A DNA stretch of 64,000 nucleotides, taken from the NCBI RefSeq assembly GCF_014195545.1, contig NZ_JACIBX010000005.1, forward strand, positions 62,001 to 126,000. The letters run 5' to 3'. A model generated the notes under the pieces. That model saw only the letters and a list, made by a program, of their open reading frames with translations, was not told where the DNA came from and did not search any database. Source of the stretch: Limimaricola variabilis. Lineage in GTDB: Bacteria > Pseudomonadota > Alphaproteobacteria > Rhodobacterales > Rhodobacteraceae. This document shows, one piece after another, positions 33,417-42,549 of the stretch; positions within the stretch are counted from its first letter, which is position 1, and every line of letters starts with the position of its first letter. A program made the position numbers and the translations under genes.

Positions 33417-35218
33417 TCAGGCGGCGGCGTGCCTTCCGTCGGGTTCCTCGGGCGTCGCCGGCAGGAGCATCGCGGTTGCCTCTTGCGGGTTCGGATCCTC
33501 CTCTCCGGCGATCGCCACCTGGTTCCGGCCGCGCGCCTTGGCGTCGTAGAGCGCGTCGTCGGCGGCCTTCATCAGCTGCTGCGGCATGGTGCCGTCCTCG
33601 GGATGCACGGCGAGGCCGATCGAGACGGTGATCCGCGGCAGGGTCTTCTCGCCGTAGCGCACGCTGATCCGCTCGATGGCGCCGCGCAGCGCCTCGGCCC
33701 GCAGCGCCGCCGCTTCGCGACCCAGCTCCGGCAGCAGCAGCATGAACTCCTCGCCGCCCATGCGGCGGTCTCGTCGCCGTCGCAGATCTGTTCGAGCACC
33801 GCGCCCACCGCACGCAGCACCATGTCGCCCGCATCATGCCCATGCGTGTCGTTGAAGCGCTTGAAGTGATCCACATCGACCGAAAGGATCGCCAGGGCGC
33901 GATCCTCGCGCGCGGCCCTCTCGAGCTGACGGCGCAGCGTTTCGGTCAGGTGACGGCGGTTGTAGAGCCCGGTCAGCGGATCGCGGATCGACCGGTCATG
34001 CAGCTGGTCGCGCATCTCCACGTTGGCGATGGCGAGGCTGATCTGCTCGGCGCACATCTGGGCGAGCTTCTGGCTGGAGCGGAAGGTCTCGAGGCTGATG
34101 CCGGTCTTGGCCTTGAGATGCAGCAGCCCCACCGTCTCGCCATGCGCCAGCACGGGGAAGCAGAAGGACGGACGCTCGTCCTGAGCCTCGGAGTGGCCGC
34201 AGGGGAAGTCCACCTCGGAGGCGCCGAAGCTGTAAGTCCGGCCGCGGCGCAGGCCCCAGCAATCCTCGGCCCGGATGTGGTCGCAATGGTGCCCGCCATT
34301 CCAGCTCGCCGCCCCCATCAGCACGTCGCGGGAGTTGGAGTAGACGTAAACGCTGCCCTCGCTCTCGGGGAGGATGTGGCTCATGAAGCGGCCGACCATC
34401 TCGAACAGCTCGTCGAGCGAGCGCGAGGATTGTAGCCACTCGTTCAGCTCCCCCAAGAGCCGCACCTCTCGTGCAAGCCGCATCTGGTCCTCCATCATCT
34501 CGCGCTCCTTTTCGGCGCGCTGGCGCAGAACCCGCAGCTGCGTCCGTCCGGCCCGGCGGATCACCACGCTGGTCATCACCAGCAGGACCAGCGAAATGCT
34601 GGACAGCCCGAGGAATATGGTGCGCAGCCGATCGGTGAAGGTATGCCCCATCGCGGTGATGTCGGTGTAGAATTCGATCGCGCCGACGAAGCGGCCGTCG
34701 CGCATCACCGGGGTATAGATCTCCGCCACGCACAGCATGTCGCCGGGCAAATGGTGATCGGCGGCGGCGTGCAGATGGCCGTCGACCTCGTCCATCGGCT
34801 TCATATTGGCCACGTAGTATTTCTGCCCCTGCGCGACGATGCTCTGGAAGTACGGCTTCTCGTTGACGGTGCCGATGTCGGAAGGGCGCGACGACCAGAA
34901 GACGCGGCCCTCGGCGGTGAAGAGCTTGAAGCGGTAGATATCCGACAGCGTCGTCACCTCCTCGAGCCAGTCGGCATCGGCGGCGCTGATCTGTCCGGTC
35001 TCGAAGGCGATGCTGCCGTTCTCGAGCGCGTGCAGCACCCGCGTGCGCCAGTGCTCGGCCTCGCGGCTGATATCCTCGCGCATCATGCGGTTGACCAGGG
35101 GGGTCGGCAGGTAAACCACGGAAAGCCAGGCGACGGCGGTGGCGAGGCCGAGGAACAGCACGAGCAGCATGTTGAGCCGCGGGCGTCGGAGAAAGCGGGG
35201 GTCGGTCATGAGGGCCAT
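33417..35218 (-). pseudogene. GAF-GGDEF diguanylate cyclase with cache-like sensor, one-base frameshift at about 33762-33767
   Basis: With one base restored the gene encodes 600 residues: a membrane helix near 20-40 (LNMLLVLFLGLATAVAWLSVV), a periplasmic cache-like sensor (VFWSSRPSDIGTVNEKPYFQSI, GRFVGAIEFYTDIT), a second helix (LGLSSISLVLLVMTSVVI), a GAF domain (about 280-430), and a GGDEF domain (RDPLTGLYNRRHLTETL, SVDVDHFKRFNDTHGHDAGD). The frame breaks after DGDETA and resumes at MGGEEFMLLLPEL, exactly before the active-site GGEEF. As sequenced, the first frame gives a protein with about 60 wrong residues and no active site. The downstream frame is fully conserved, so this is a recent mutation or a sequencing error. 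Start 35218 follows GGAGAGG; ATG 35209 is possible. Confidence 0.85.
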
Positions 35219-35346
35219 CCTGTGGTTGCCTCTCCAGACTGGCATCGCAGCGCTGCTCGGCCGTTAACGAAGCGCCGGAATCCGCCGTCCGGATGGGGGA
35301 AACTGCGGGAACTTCCAACGATTTCGCCCCGAGAACGCCGCGTTGT

Positions 35347-35361
35347 GAACATATATGGAAC
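35347..35361. promoter_or_regulatory. LexA (SOS) box of alphaproteobacterial type
   Basis: GAAC-N7-GAAC (35347-35350 and 35358-35361; GTTC-N7-GTTC on the other strand), 40 bp before the helicase ATG. This is the direct-repeat LexA box described for Rhodobacter and rhizobia. Confidence 0.7.
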
Positions 35362-35401
35362 GCGGCTTTTCTTCACGGACGGCGACGGCTAGATTGGGGC
35401 C

Positions 35402-37801
35402 ATGAGCAGCTTTTCCGATGACGAGGCCTTCGAGGCCGCCTCCATGCCCCTGTCGCGACGCGCCATGGCGCAGCCCGGCGGCGCCGCGCCCTATCTCGAC
35501 GGGCTCAACCCGGCGCAGCGGCTCGCGGTCGAGACGATGGACGGCCCCGTGCTGATGCTGGCGGGGGCGGGCACCGGCAAGACCCGCGCGCTGACCGCGC
35601 GGATCGTGCACCTGATGCGCACCGGGCGCGCCCGGCCGAACGAGATCCTCGCCGTGACCTTCACCAACAAGGCCGCGCGCGAGATGAAGGAGCGTATCGG
35701 CAGGATGCTGGGCGAGACAGTCGAGGGTCTGCCATGGCTCGGGACCTTCCACGCGATCTGCGTCAAGCTGCTGCGCCGGCACGCCGAGCTGGTGGGGCTG
35801 AAGTCGAACTTCACCATCCTCGACACAGACGACCAGATCCGGCTGCTGAAGCAGCTGGTCGCGGCCGAGAACATCGACGACAAGCGCTGGCCCGCACGGA
35901 TGCTCGCCGGGATCATCGACGACTGGAAGAACCGGGCGCTGACGCCCGAGAACGTGCCCACCGCCGACGCTTCGGCCTATGACGGCAAGGGGCGCAAGCT
36001 CTACGCCGCCTACCAGCTTCGGCTTCGGGAACTGAACGCCGTCGATTTCGGCGACCTGCTTTTGCACATGGTCACGATCTTCCAGACCCGCGACGACGTG
36101 CTCGACCAGTATCGCCGCTGGTTCCGCTACATTCTCGTCGACGAGTACCAGGACACCAACGCGGCGCAGTATCTGTGGCTGCGGCTCCTGGCGGGCGGGC
36201 ACAAGAACATCTGCTGCGTCGGCGACGACGACCAGTCGATCTATGGCTGGCGCGGCGCCGAGGTGGGCAACATCCTGCGTTTCGAAAAGGATTTCGAGGG
36301 CGCCGAGGTGATCCGGCTGGAGCAGAACTACCGCTCCACCCCGCATATCCTCGGCGCGGCCTCGGGGCTGATCACCGCCAACAAGGGGCGTCTGGGCAAG
36401 ACGCTCTGGACCGAGGAGCAGGAGGGCGAGAAGGTCCGCCTCATTGGTCATTGGGACGGCGACGAGGAGGCGCGCTGGGTCGGCGAGGAGATCGAGGCGG
36501 CGCAGCGCGGCACCCGGGGCATGGCGCCCATCGGCCTCGATTCGATGGCGATCCTGGTTAGGGCCTCGCACCAGATGCGCGCCTTCGAGGACCGGTTCCT
36601 GACCATCGGTTTGCCCTATCGCGTGATCGGTGGCCCGCGCTTCTACGAGCGGCTCGAGATTCGCGACGCGATGGCCTATTTCCGCCTCGCCGTCTCGCTC
36701 GATGACGACCTCGCCTTCGAGCGGATCGTCAACACGCCCAAGCGGGGCCTTGGCAACAAGGCGGTGCAGACGATCCAGCGCGCCGCACGCTCGAACGGCG
36801 TCAGCCTCGTCGAAGGTGCGCGCATCGTGGTGCAGACCAAACTTCTGGGCGGGAAGGGCCTCAAGGAGCTGTCGATCCTCGTCGATGCGCTCGACCGTTG
36901 GCATTCGCAGGTCGTCAATGAGAGCGACACCCATGTCGAGCTTGCCGAGATGATCCTCGACGAGAGCGGCTACACGGCGATGTGGCAGAACGACAAGACG
37001 CCCGAAGCGCCGGGTCGGCTCGAAAACCTCAAGGAACTGGTGAAGGCGCTGGAAAGCTTCGACAGCCTGCAGGGCTTCCTCGAGCACGTGGCGCTGATCA
37101 TGGACAACGAGCAGGCCGAGGAGGGCGAGAAGGTGTCGATCATGACGCTGCACGCCGCCAAGGGCCTCGAATTCCCGATGGTGTTCCTGCCGGGCTGGGA
37201 GGACGGGCTGTTCCCGTCGCAGCGTTCGATGGACGAAAGCGGGCTGCGCGGCCTCGAGGAGGAACGTCGCCTCGCCTATGTGGGCATCACCCGCGCCGAG
37301 CAGGTCTGCACGATCTCGTTTGCCGCCAATCGTCGCGTCTATGGCCAGTGGCAGAGCCAGCTGCCCTCGCGCTTCATCGACGAGTTGCCCGAGACCCATG
37401 TCGAGGTGCTGACCCCGCCGGGGCTCTATGGCGGCGGCTACGGCGCCGCCGGCATGGCGGCCAGCGCGTCGCCCGCGATCGACGCGATCCAAGGCTCGCG
37501 CCTGCACGACAACGCCGCCAAGGCCGATGTCTATAACAGCCCCGGTTGGAAGCGACTGCAGGCCCGCGGCCAGCAGCGGCAGATGCGCCAGCCGGCCGAG
37601 GCCAAGAATATCACCATCGACATGACGGCGGTGTCCTCCTTCACCGCTGGAGATCGGGTGTTCCACCAGAAGTTCGGCTATGGCGAGGTTGTGGGCGTCG
37701 AGGGCGACAAGCTCGACATCGCCTTCGACAAGGCCGGCCAGAAGAAGGTCGTCGCGCGTTTCGTGGTGGCCGCCGATCAGGCCGACAACGTGCCGTTCTG
37801 A
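35402..37801 (+). CDS. uvrD: UvrD/PcrA-type ATP-dependent DNA helicase
   Basis: The 799-residue superfamily 1A helicase has all motifs in order: Q motif LNPAQRLAVE, Walker A AGAGTGKTRALTAR, motif Ia TFTNKAAREMKERI, motif II VDEYQDTN, motif III GDDDQSIYGWRGA, motif IV RLEQNYRST, motif V TLHAAKGLEFPMVFLPG and motif VI LAYVGITRAEQ. It unwinds DNA 3'-5' in excision and mismatch repair. The C-terminal FTAGDRVFHQKFGYGEVVGVEG is the Tudor-like RNA polymerase-binding element of UvrD/PcrA. A LexA box precedes it, so it is probably damage-induced. Confidence 0.96.
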   Translation: MSSFSDDEAFEAASMPLSRRAMAQPGGAAPYLDGLNPAQRLAVETMDGPVLMLAGAGTGKTRALTARIVHLMRTGRARPNEILAVTFTNKAAREMKERIGRMLGETVEGLPWLGTFHAICVKLLRRHAELVGLKSNFTILDTDDQIRLLKQLVAAENIDDKRWPARMLAGIIDDWKNRALTPENVPTADASAYDGKGRKLYAAYQLRLRELNAVDFGDLLLHMVTIFQTRDDVLDQYRRWFRYILVDEYQDTNAAQYLWLRLLAGGHKNICCVGDDDQSIYGWRGAEVGNILRFEKDFEGAEVIRLEQNYRSTPHILGAASGLITANKGRLGKTLWTEEQEGEKVRLIGHWDGDEEARWVGEEIEAAQRGTRGMAPIGLDSMAILVRASHQMRAFEDRFLTIGLPYRVIGGPRFYERLEIRDAMAYFRLAVSLDDDLAFERIVNTPKRGLGNKAVQTIQRAARSNGVSLVEGARIVVQTKLLGGKGLKELSILVDALDRWHSQVVNESDTHVELAEMILDESGYTAMWQNDKTPEAPGRLENLKELVKALESFDSLQGFLEHVALIMDNEQAEEGEKVSIMTLHAAKGLEFPMVFLPGWEDGLFPSQRSMDESGLRGLEEERRLAYVGITRAEQVCTISFAANRRVYGQWQSQLPSRFIDELPETHVEVLTPPGLYGGGYGAAGMAASASPAIDAIQGSRLHDNAAKADVYNSPGWKRLQARGQQRQMRQPAEAKNITIDMTAVSSFTAGDRVFHQKFGYGEVVGVEGDKLDIAFDKAGQKKVVARFVVAADQADNVPF

Positions 37802-37838
37802 GATTGCGGGGGCAGGGGGCGGCCGCTAAGGCGAGCGG

Positions 37839-38456
37839 ATGGATGTCGGTTCCCTCTCCGCCTTCGCGGCCGGGCTCGCGCTCGGGCTGTCGCTGATCCT
37901 CGCCATCGGGGCGCAGAACGCCTTCGTGCTGCGCCAGGGGCTCCGAGGCGACCATGTCCTTGCCGTGGTGATGACCTGCGCGCTGTCGGACGCGGTGCTG
38001 ATCGCGGCGGGGGTGTCGGGCTTCGCGGCTCTGGCCGACGCCGCGCCGTGGATCGCGCCCTTGCTGCGCTGGGGCGGGGCGGCCTTTCTGATCGTCTACG
38101 GGGCGCGCGCGCTCATCGCCGCGTGGCGGGGCGGGGAAGCATTGCGTGCCGCCGATGACGGCGCGGCGGGGCTGCGCCGGGCGGTGCTGACCTGCCTCGC
38201 GCTGACTTGGCTCAACCCGCATGTCTATCTCGACACGCTGGTGCTGCTGGGCTCGGTCGCCTCGCGCTTCGAAGGGCAGGCTTGGGCCTTTGGCACCGGC
38301 GCGGTCACGGCCTCCTTCGTGTTCTTCTTCGCGCTGGGTTATGGCGCGCGGCTGCTGCGCCCGGTCTTCGCGCGGCCGACGGCGTGGCGGGTGCTCGATG
38401 CGGGCATCGCGCTGGTGATGTGGAGCATCGCCGCCGGGTTGGTGCTGGGCGGTTAG
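37839..38456 (+). CDS. argO: LysE/ArgO-family amino acid exporter
   Basis: The 205-residue membrane protein starts with AAGLALGLSLILAIGAQNAFVLRQGLRGDH, the hallmark of LysE/ArgO exporters, and continues with VSGFAALADAAPWIAPLLRWGGAAFLIVYG and LTCLALTWLNPHVYLDTLVLLG (family motif NPHVYLDT). Six helices are predicted. It exports basic amino acids, probably arginine or lysine. It lies 37 bp downstream of the helicase and may be co-transcribed. The substrate is inferred from the family. Confidence 0.9.
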   Translation: MDVGSLSAFAAGLALGLSLILAIGAQNAFVLRQGLRGDHVLAVVMTCALSDAVLIAAGVSGFAALADAAPWIAPLLRWGGAAFLIVYGARALIAAWRGGEALRAADDGAAGLRRAVLTCLALTWLNPHVYLDTLVLLGSVASRFEGQAWAFGTGAVTASFVFFFALGYGARLLRPVFARPTAWRVLDAGIALVMWSIAAGLVLGG

Positions 38457-38536
38457 AGAACGGCCAAGCGGGACCTCGGCCTGGTCAGGCTTGCATCCGG
38501 TCCGGCTTTGCGATCCTGTGGCGGCAGGAGATTTAC

Positions 38537-39496
38537 ATGACGACAGCATATATTTCGCGCCCGGCCTCCGCCCCGCTCGTCGGGATCGGCTGGATGGTGG
38601 CGGCGGGGCTGTGCTTCGTCGGCATGACGGTGCTGATCAAGTCGGTCGGCGCGGCGCTGCCGGCAGCACAAACGGCGGTACTGCGCTTCGCGCTGGGGCT
38701 GCCGTTTCTGCTGCCCATGCTGCCGGCGCTGGCGCGGGTGCGGCTCACGCCGTCGCATTGGAAGTTGCTGAGCCTGCGCGCGGTGCTGCACAGCGCCGGG
38801 GTCGGGCTGTGGTTTTTTGCGATCGCGCGCATCCCGTTGGGCGAGGTCACGGCGATCAACTACCTCAACCCGATCTGGGTGACGGTCGGCGCGGCTTTGC
38901 TGATGGGTGAAAGGCTGCCGCCCCGGCGGCTGGCTGCGGTGGCGGCAGCGTTCATCGGCGCGCTGGTGGTGTTGCGGCCCGGCCTGCGCGAGATCGATCC
39001 GGGCCATGTCGCGATGATGGGCACGGCGATGCTGATCGCCTCGGGCTACCTGGTGGTCAAGCGGCTCTCCGAAGATCTTCCGGCCGAAGTAATCGTCGCA
39101 ATGATGTCGCTGATGGTGCCGCTCGGGCTGCTGCCTTTCGCGCTACCGGTCTGGCAGACGCCGGGCGCGACCGAGCTCATCTTGCTGTTCGCGGCGGCGG
39201 GGCTCGGCACCGCCGGGCATTACACGATGACCCGGGCCTTCGCGGCGGCGCCGCTGACCGTGACCCAGCCCGTGACATTTCTGCAGCTGGTCTGGGCGGT
39301 GGCGGTCGGGGCGCTGCTCTTCGGCGAGCCGGTCGATCCCTTCACTCTGCTGGGCGGTGCGATCATCATGGGCGCGGTGATCTTCATCACTTGGCGTGAG
39401 GCGCGGGCGCGGCGGGCGGCGATCGCCGCCGCGCCCGACGCGCTGCTCAGTCGGTCGGCATCTGGCCCAGCCGCTCGAGGATCGAGCCGGGGCTGA
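38537..39496 (+). CDS. DMT-superfamily (EamA) transporter
   Basis: The 319-residue protein has ten predicted helices in two EamA repeats: first GIGWMVAAGLCFVGMTVLIKSVGAALPAAQTAVLRFALG and LGEVTAINYLNPIWVTVGAALLMGERLPPRRL, second GTAMLIASGYLVVKRLSEDLP and LTVTQPVTFLQLVWAVAVGALLFGEPVD. Substrate is unknown (metabolite or amino acid efflux in many members). CAGGAG stands 7 nt before the ATG. The last 50 bp overlap the 3' end of choV on the other strand, and the tail after the last helix (PDALLSRSASGPAARGSSRG) is probably unstructured. Confidence 0.9.
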   Translation: MTTAYISRPASAPLVGIGWMVAAGLCFVGMTVLIKSVGAALPAAQTAVLRFALGLPFLLPMLPALARVRLTPSHWKLLSLRAVLHSAGVGLWFFAIARIPLGEVTAINYLNPIWVTVGAALLMGERLPPRRLAAVAAAFIGALVVLRPGLREIDPGHVAMMGTAMLIASGYLVVKRLSEDLPAEVIVAMMSLMVPLGLLPFALPVWQTPGATELILLFAAAGLGTAGHYTMTRAFAAAPLTVTQPVTFLQLVWAVAVGALLFGEPVDPFTLLGGAIIMGAVIFITWREARARRAAIAAAPDALLSRSASGPAARGSSRG

Positions 39497-40499
39497 CCTG
39501 GCCGATGACGCGGCCGCCCTCGGTCACGTCCAGCGGCGCAGGCGTGGCATGGATGCGCGCCATCACTTCGAGGATCGGCGTGTCGGCCGTCACCTGTCCC
39601 TCGGCCGCAAGCTGGGCGTCGGGGTCCATCACGTCGCGGGCGCAGAGCACGCCGAGCGGGTTCATGTGGGCCACGAAGTCGCGGACGTAGCCATTGGCAG
39701 GACGGGTGAAGATCTCGCGCGGGGTGCCCGACTGGACGATCCGTCCGCCTTCCATGATGGCGATGCGGTTGCCGAGCTTGAACGCCTCGTCGAGATCGTG
39801 GCTGACGAAGATGATGGTGCGCTTCTTGCGCGCCTGCAGGTCGAGAAGCTCGTCCTGAAGCCGCGAGCGGATCAGCGGATCGAGCGCCGAGAACGGCTCG
39901 TCCATCAGCAGGATCGGCGCGTCGGTGGCGAAGGCGCGGGCGAGACCCACGCGCTGTTGCATGCCGCCCGAGAGCTCGCCCACCAGCGCATCGGCGCGAT
40001 CGGCGAGACCGACCATCTCCAGCTCGGTTTCGACCCGCTCCCGGCGCTGGGCCTTGGACATGCCGCCCAGCTCCAGCCCGAGGCCGACATTGTCGCGCAC
40101 CGTCCGCCAGGGCAGCAGGCCGAACTGCTGGAACACCATGGCGACGTGGTGCAGCCGGATCTGGCGCAGCGTCTTCTTGTCGGCATGGGTGACCGAGGTC
40201 ATCTCGCCGTTCATGCGCACCCGCACGTCGCCGCGCACCACCGGGTTGAGGCCGTTGACCGCCCGCAGCAGCGTCGACTTGCCCGAGCCGGACAGGCCCA
40301 TCAGCACGAGGATTTCGGCCTCTGGCACGTCGAGCGTGCAATCGTGCACGCCGAGCACCTGGTCGGTCTTCTCGGCGATTTCGGGCCGCTCCTGCCCCTC
40401 GTCCATCAAGGGCAGGGCAGTCTCGGGCTTGTCGCCGAAGACGATGTTGACGGCGTCGAACTCGACGGCGTTGCGTTTGCTCGTATCGGTCATGGTCAT
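39447..40499 (-). CDS. choV: Choline ABC transporter, ATP-binding subunit
   Basis: The 350-residue ATPase has Walker A GLSGSGKSTLLRA, Q-loop VFQQFGLLPWRTVRDN, signature LSGGMQQRVGLARA, Walker B ILLMDEPFSALDP and H-loop FVSHDLDEA, followed by a regulatory CBS-like tail (about 270-350). The N-terminal insertion (DKPETALPLMDEGQERPEIAEKTDQ) is a ChoV/ProV feature. It powers ChoW for choline uptake. The start overlaps the choW stop by 4 bp (ATGA). The 3' end overlaps the EamA gene by 50 bp. Confidence 0.95.
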   Translation of the reverse strand: MTMTDTSKRNAVEFDAVNIVFGDKPETALPLMDEGQERPEIAEKTDQVLGVHDCTLDVPEAEILVLMGLSGSGKSTLLRAVNGLNPVVRGDVRVRMNGEMTSVTHADKKTLRQIRLHHVAMVFQQFGLLPWRTVRDNVGLGLELGGMSKAQRRERVETELEMVGLADRADALVGELSGGMQQRVGLARAFATDAPILLMDEPFSALDPLIRSRLQDELLDLQARKKRTIIFVSHDLDEAFKLGNRIAIMEGGRIVQSGTPREIFTRPANGYVRDFVAHMNPLGVLCARDVMDPDAQLAAEGQVTADTPILEVMARIHATPAPLDVTEGGRVIGQVSPGSILERLGQMPTD

Positions 40500-41326
40500 C
40501 CTCGTTTCACCCGCAGCGCCCGGTCGAGCATGATGGCGACCACGACGATCACGAATCCGCTCTCGAAGCCCAGCGCGGTGTTGACCGAGTTGAGCGCACG
40601 CACCACCGGCACGCCGAGCCCGTCGGCGCCGACGAGGGCCGCGATCACCACCATCGACAGCGACAGCATGATGGTCTGGTTAAGGCCGGTCATGATCTGC
40701 GGAAAGGCGGAGGGCAGCTCGACCTTCCACAACAGCTGGCGCGGGGTCGCGCCGAAGGCCTGCGCGGCCTCGACGAGCGCGGTGGGCGTGTTGGAGATCC
40801 CGAGCTGGGTCAGTCGGATCGGCGCCGGCAGCACGAAGATCACGGTGGCGATCAGGCCGGGCACCATGCCGATGCCGAAGAACACGATGGCCGGGATCAG
40901 GTAGACGAAGGTCGGCAGCGTCTGCATCAGGTCGAGCACCGGCGCGACCCAGGCATAGAGCTTGGGACGGTGCGCCACGGCGATGCCGATCGGCACGCCC
41001 ACGCCCATGCAGACCACGCAGGCCGACAGCACCAGCGTCAGGCTCTCGGTGGTTTCTTCCCAGTAGCCCTGATTGAGGACGAAGAGAAAACCCAGCGCGA
41101 CCAGCAGCGCCGGCTGCCAGCGGCGCTGCAACGCGTAGGTGAGGCCCACGAAGACGGCGATGACGACCAACTCTGGCGGCGTCTGCAGCAGCCACAGGAT
41201 GCCGTCGATCATGCCCTCGAGCAGCAGCGACAGGGTGTCGAAGACGATGGCGAGGTTGGTCTCCAGCCAGTCGAAACCATCGGCGGCCCAGCGGCCCACT
41301 GGGATCTTGGGGATGGTCATTTCCAT
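40496..41326 (-). CDS. choW: Choline ABC transporter, permease subunit
   Basis: The 276-residue permease has about six to seven helices, including VVIAVFVGLTYAL and LVLSACVVCMGVGVPIGIAVAH, and the binding-protein-dependent transport motif LVEAAQAFGATPRQLLWKVELPSAFPQIMTGLNQTIMLSL (EAA loop that docks on ChoV). It forms the membrane channel for choline. An alternative start is ATG 41320. It lies 174 bp downstream of choX, with two hairpins in the gap, so choW is probably expressed at a lower level than the binding protein. Confidence 0.95.
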   Translation of the reverse strand: MEMTIPKIPVGRWAADGFDWLETNLAIVFDTLSLLLEGMIDGILWLLQTPPELVVIAVFVGLTYALQRRWQPALLVALGFLFVLNQGYWEETTESLTLVLSACVVCMGVGVPIGIAVAHRPKLYAWVAPVLDLMQTLPTFVYLIPAIVFFGIGMVPGLIATVIFVLPAPIRLTQLGISNTPTALVEAAQAFGATPRQLLWKVELPSAFPQIMTGLNQTIMLSLSMVVIAALVGADGLGVPVVRALNSVNTALGFESGFVIVVVAIMLDRALRVKRG

Positions 41327-41435
41327 GGCGCGCGGCCTCGGTTCGGTCCGGTCATCGGGGTCTCCGTGTCGGGAATGCGACGCCGGGCGCCGCGGGTCGG
41401 ATGGGCGGGGGCCGCCGAGCGGCCTGAGATCCGGG

Positions 41436-41487
41436 CCCGGCCCCTGAAACGGGGCCGGGGTAGGGGCGCGCCATGCGCGGCGCGCCC
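41436..41487 (-). other. Tandem hairpins in the choX-choW gap
   Basis: Two perfect 9-bp stems, GGGCGCGCC / GGCGCGCCC (41464-41487) and CCCGGCCCC / GGGGCCGGG (41436-41459), 4 bp apart. There is no T-run, so they are more likely to protect the choX message 3' end than to terminate it, giving an excess of binding protein. Confidence 0.6.
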
Positions 41488-41500
41488 GGCGAGAAGGCCC

Positions 41501-42439
41501 TCAGCCCTCGATCGCGGATTTGACGGCGGGCAGTGCCTCGCCGCCGTCGAGCGTGGTCACGCCTTCGAGCCAGGGCTCGACGGCCTCGGGGTTGGCGGCG
41601 AGCCACTGCTGCGCCGCCTCGCGCGGATCCATCCCGTCATTGAGGATCGAGCCCATGATCTCGTTCTCCATCTCGAGCGAGAACTCGAGGTTCTTCAGAA
41701 GCTGGCCGAGATTCGGGCACTCTTCGACAAGACCCTTGCGGGTGACGGTGTAGACCTCGGCGCCGCCGAGATTCGGGCCGAACCAGTCGTCGCCGCCCTC
41801 GAGGTAGGTCATGTCGTAGTTGGCGTTCATCGGGTGGGGCTCCCAGCCGAGGAAGATCACCGGTTCGTCGCGCTTGGAGGCGCGGTCGACCTGCGCCAGC
41901 ATGCCCTGCTCGGAGCTTTCCTTGACCTCGAAGTCGCCCAGACCGAAAGCATCGGTCTCGATCATCTCGAGGATCAGCTGGTTGCCGTCATTGCCCGGCT
42001 CGATGCCGTAGATGGTGTTCTCGAGCGCATCGGCATGCTCGGCGATGTCGGCGTAGTTCGCGATGCCCAGCGCCGCGCCGGCCGCGTTGGTGGCCAGCGT
42101 GTACTTCGCGCCGGTGAGGTTCTTGTGCACCGTCTCGATGCTGCCATCCTCGGTGTAGGGGGCGATCTCGCTCGACTGCGTGGGCATCCAGTTGCCCAGG
42201 AACACGTCGATGTCGCCATCCGACATCGAGGTGAAGGTCACCGGCACCGAGAGCACCTTGATCTCGGGCTCGTAGCCCAGACCTTCAAGCACGATGGCGG
42301 TGGTGGCGGTGGTCGCGGTGATGTCGGTCCAGCCGACGTCGGACATCACGACGTCGCGGCATTCGGCGGCGTCCTGGGCAAAGGCGCCTGTGGCGGCGGT
42401 GGCGAGCGCCAGGGCGCTGATCGTGGTGCGAAGCATCAT
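41501..42439 (-). CDS. choX: Choline ABC transporter, periplasmic substrate-binding protein
   Basis: The 312-residue protein has a signal peptide (LRTTISALALATAATGAFAQD) and the OpuAC/ProX fold of quaternary-amine binding proteins: VVMSDVGWTDITATTATTAIVLEGLGYEPE, VFLGNWMPTQSSEIAPY, VIFLGWEPHPMNANYDMTYL, with aromatic residues (W, Y) that form the cation-pi box. It binds choline and delivers it to ChoW. The ATG at 42439 or 42436 can start. It is divergent from betI with a BetI operator between. Confidence 0.95.
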   Translation of the reverse strand: MMLRTTISALALATAATGAFAQDAAECRDVVMSDVGWTDITATTATTAIVLEGLGYEPEIKVLSVPVTFTSMSDGDIDVFLGNWMPTQSSEIAPYTEDGSIETVHKNLTGAKYTLATNAAGAALGIANYADIAEHADALENTIYGIEPGNDGNQLILEMIETDAFGLGDFEVKESSEQGMLAQVDRASKRDEPVIFLGWEPHPMNANYDMTYLEGGDDWFGPNLGGAEVYTVTRKGLVEECPNLGQLLKNLEFSLEMENEIMGSILNDGMDPREAAQQWLAANPEAVEPWLEGVTTLDGGEALPAVKSAIEG

Positions 42440-42470
42440 GGTCGTCCTTCCTGTGGTGTTTTGGTTCTTG

Positions 42471-42484
42471 ATTGACGCGTCAAT
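42471..42484. promoter_or_regulatory. BetI operator
   Basis: Perfect palindrome ATTGACGCGTCAAT in the 110-bp gap between choX and betI, directly in an AT-rich stretch, similar to BetI boxes of other bacteria (ATTGAACGTTCAAT type). It can control both directions. Choline would release BetI. Confidence 0.8.
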
Positions 42485-42549
42485 AAAAAGCCTATTAGGG
42501 TCGCGGTTGCAACCCGGTCGTTGAACCGGAGCGGATCAGGAGACCCTTG

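Noticed and set aside
29914-33549. Plus-strand open frame of 1211 codons antisense to pyruvate carboxylase
   Set aside because: It mirrors pyc across its full length and is His/Arg/Gly-rich nonsense typical of the antisense strand of GC-rich genes; no domain is seen.
33755-33772. Programmed ribosomal frameshift in the diguanylate cyclase
   Set aside because: There is no slippery heptamer (such as A-AAA-AAG) or pseudoknot; a single-base deletion explains the break.
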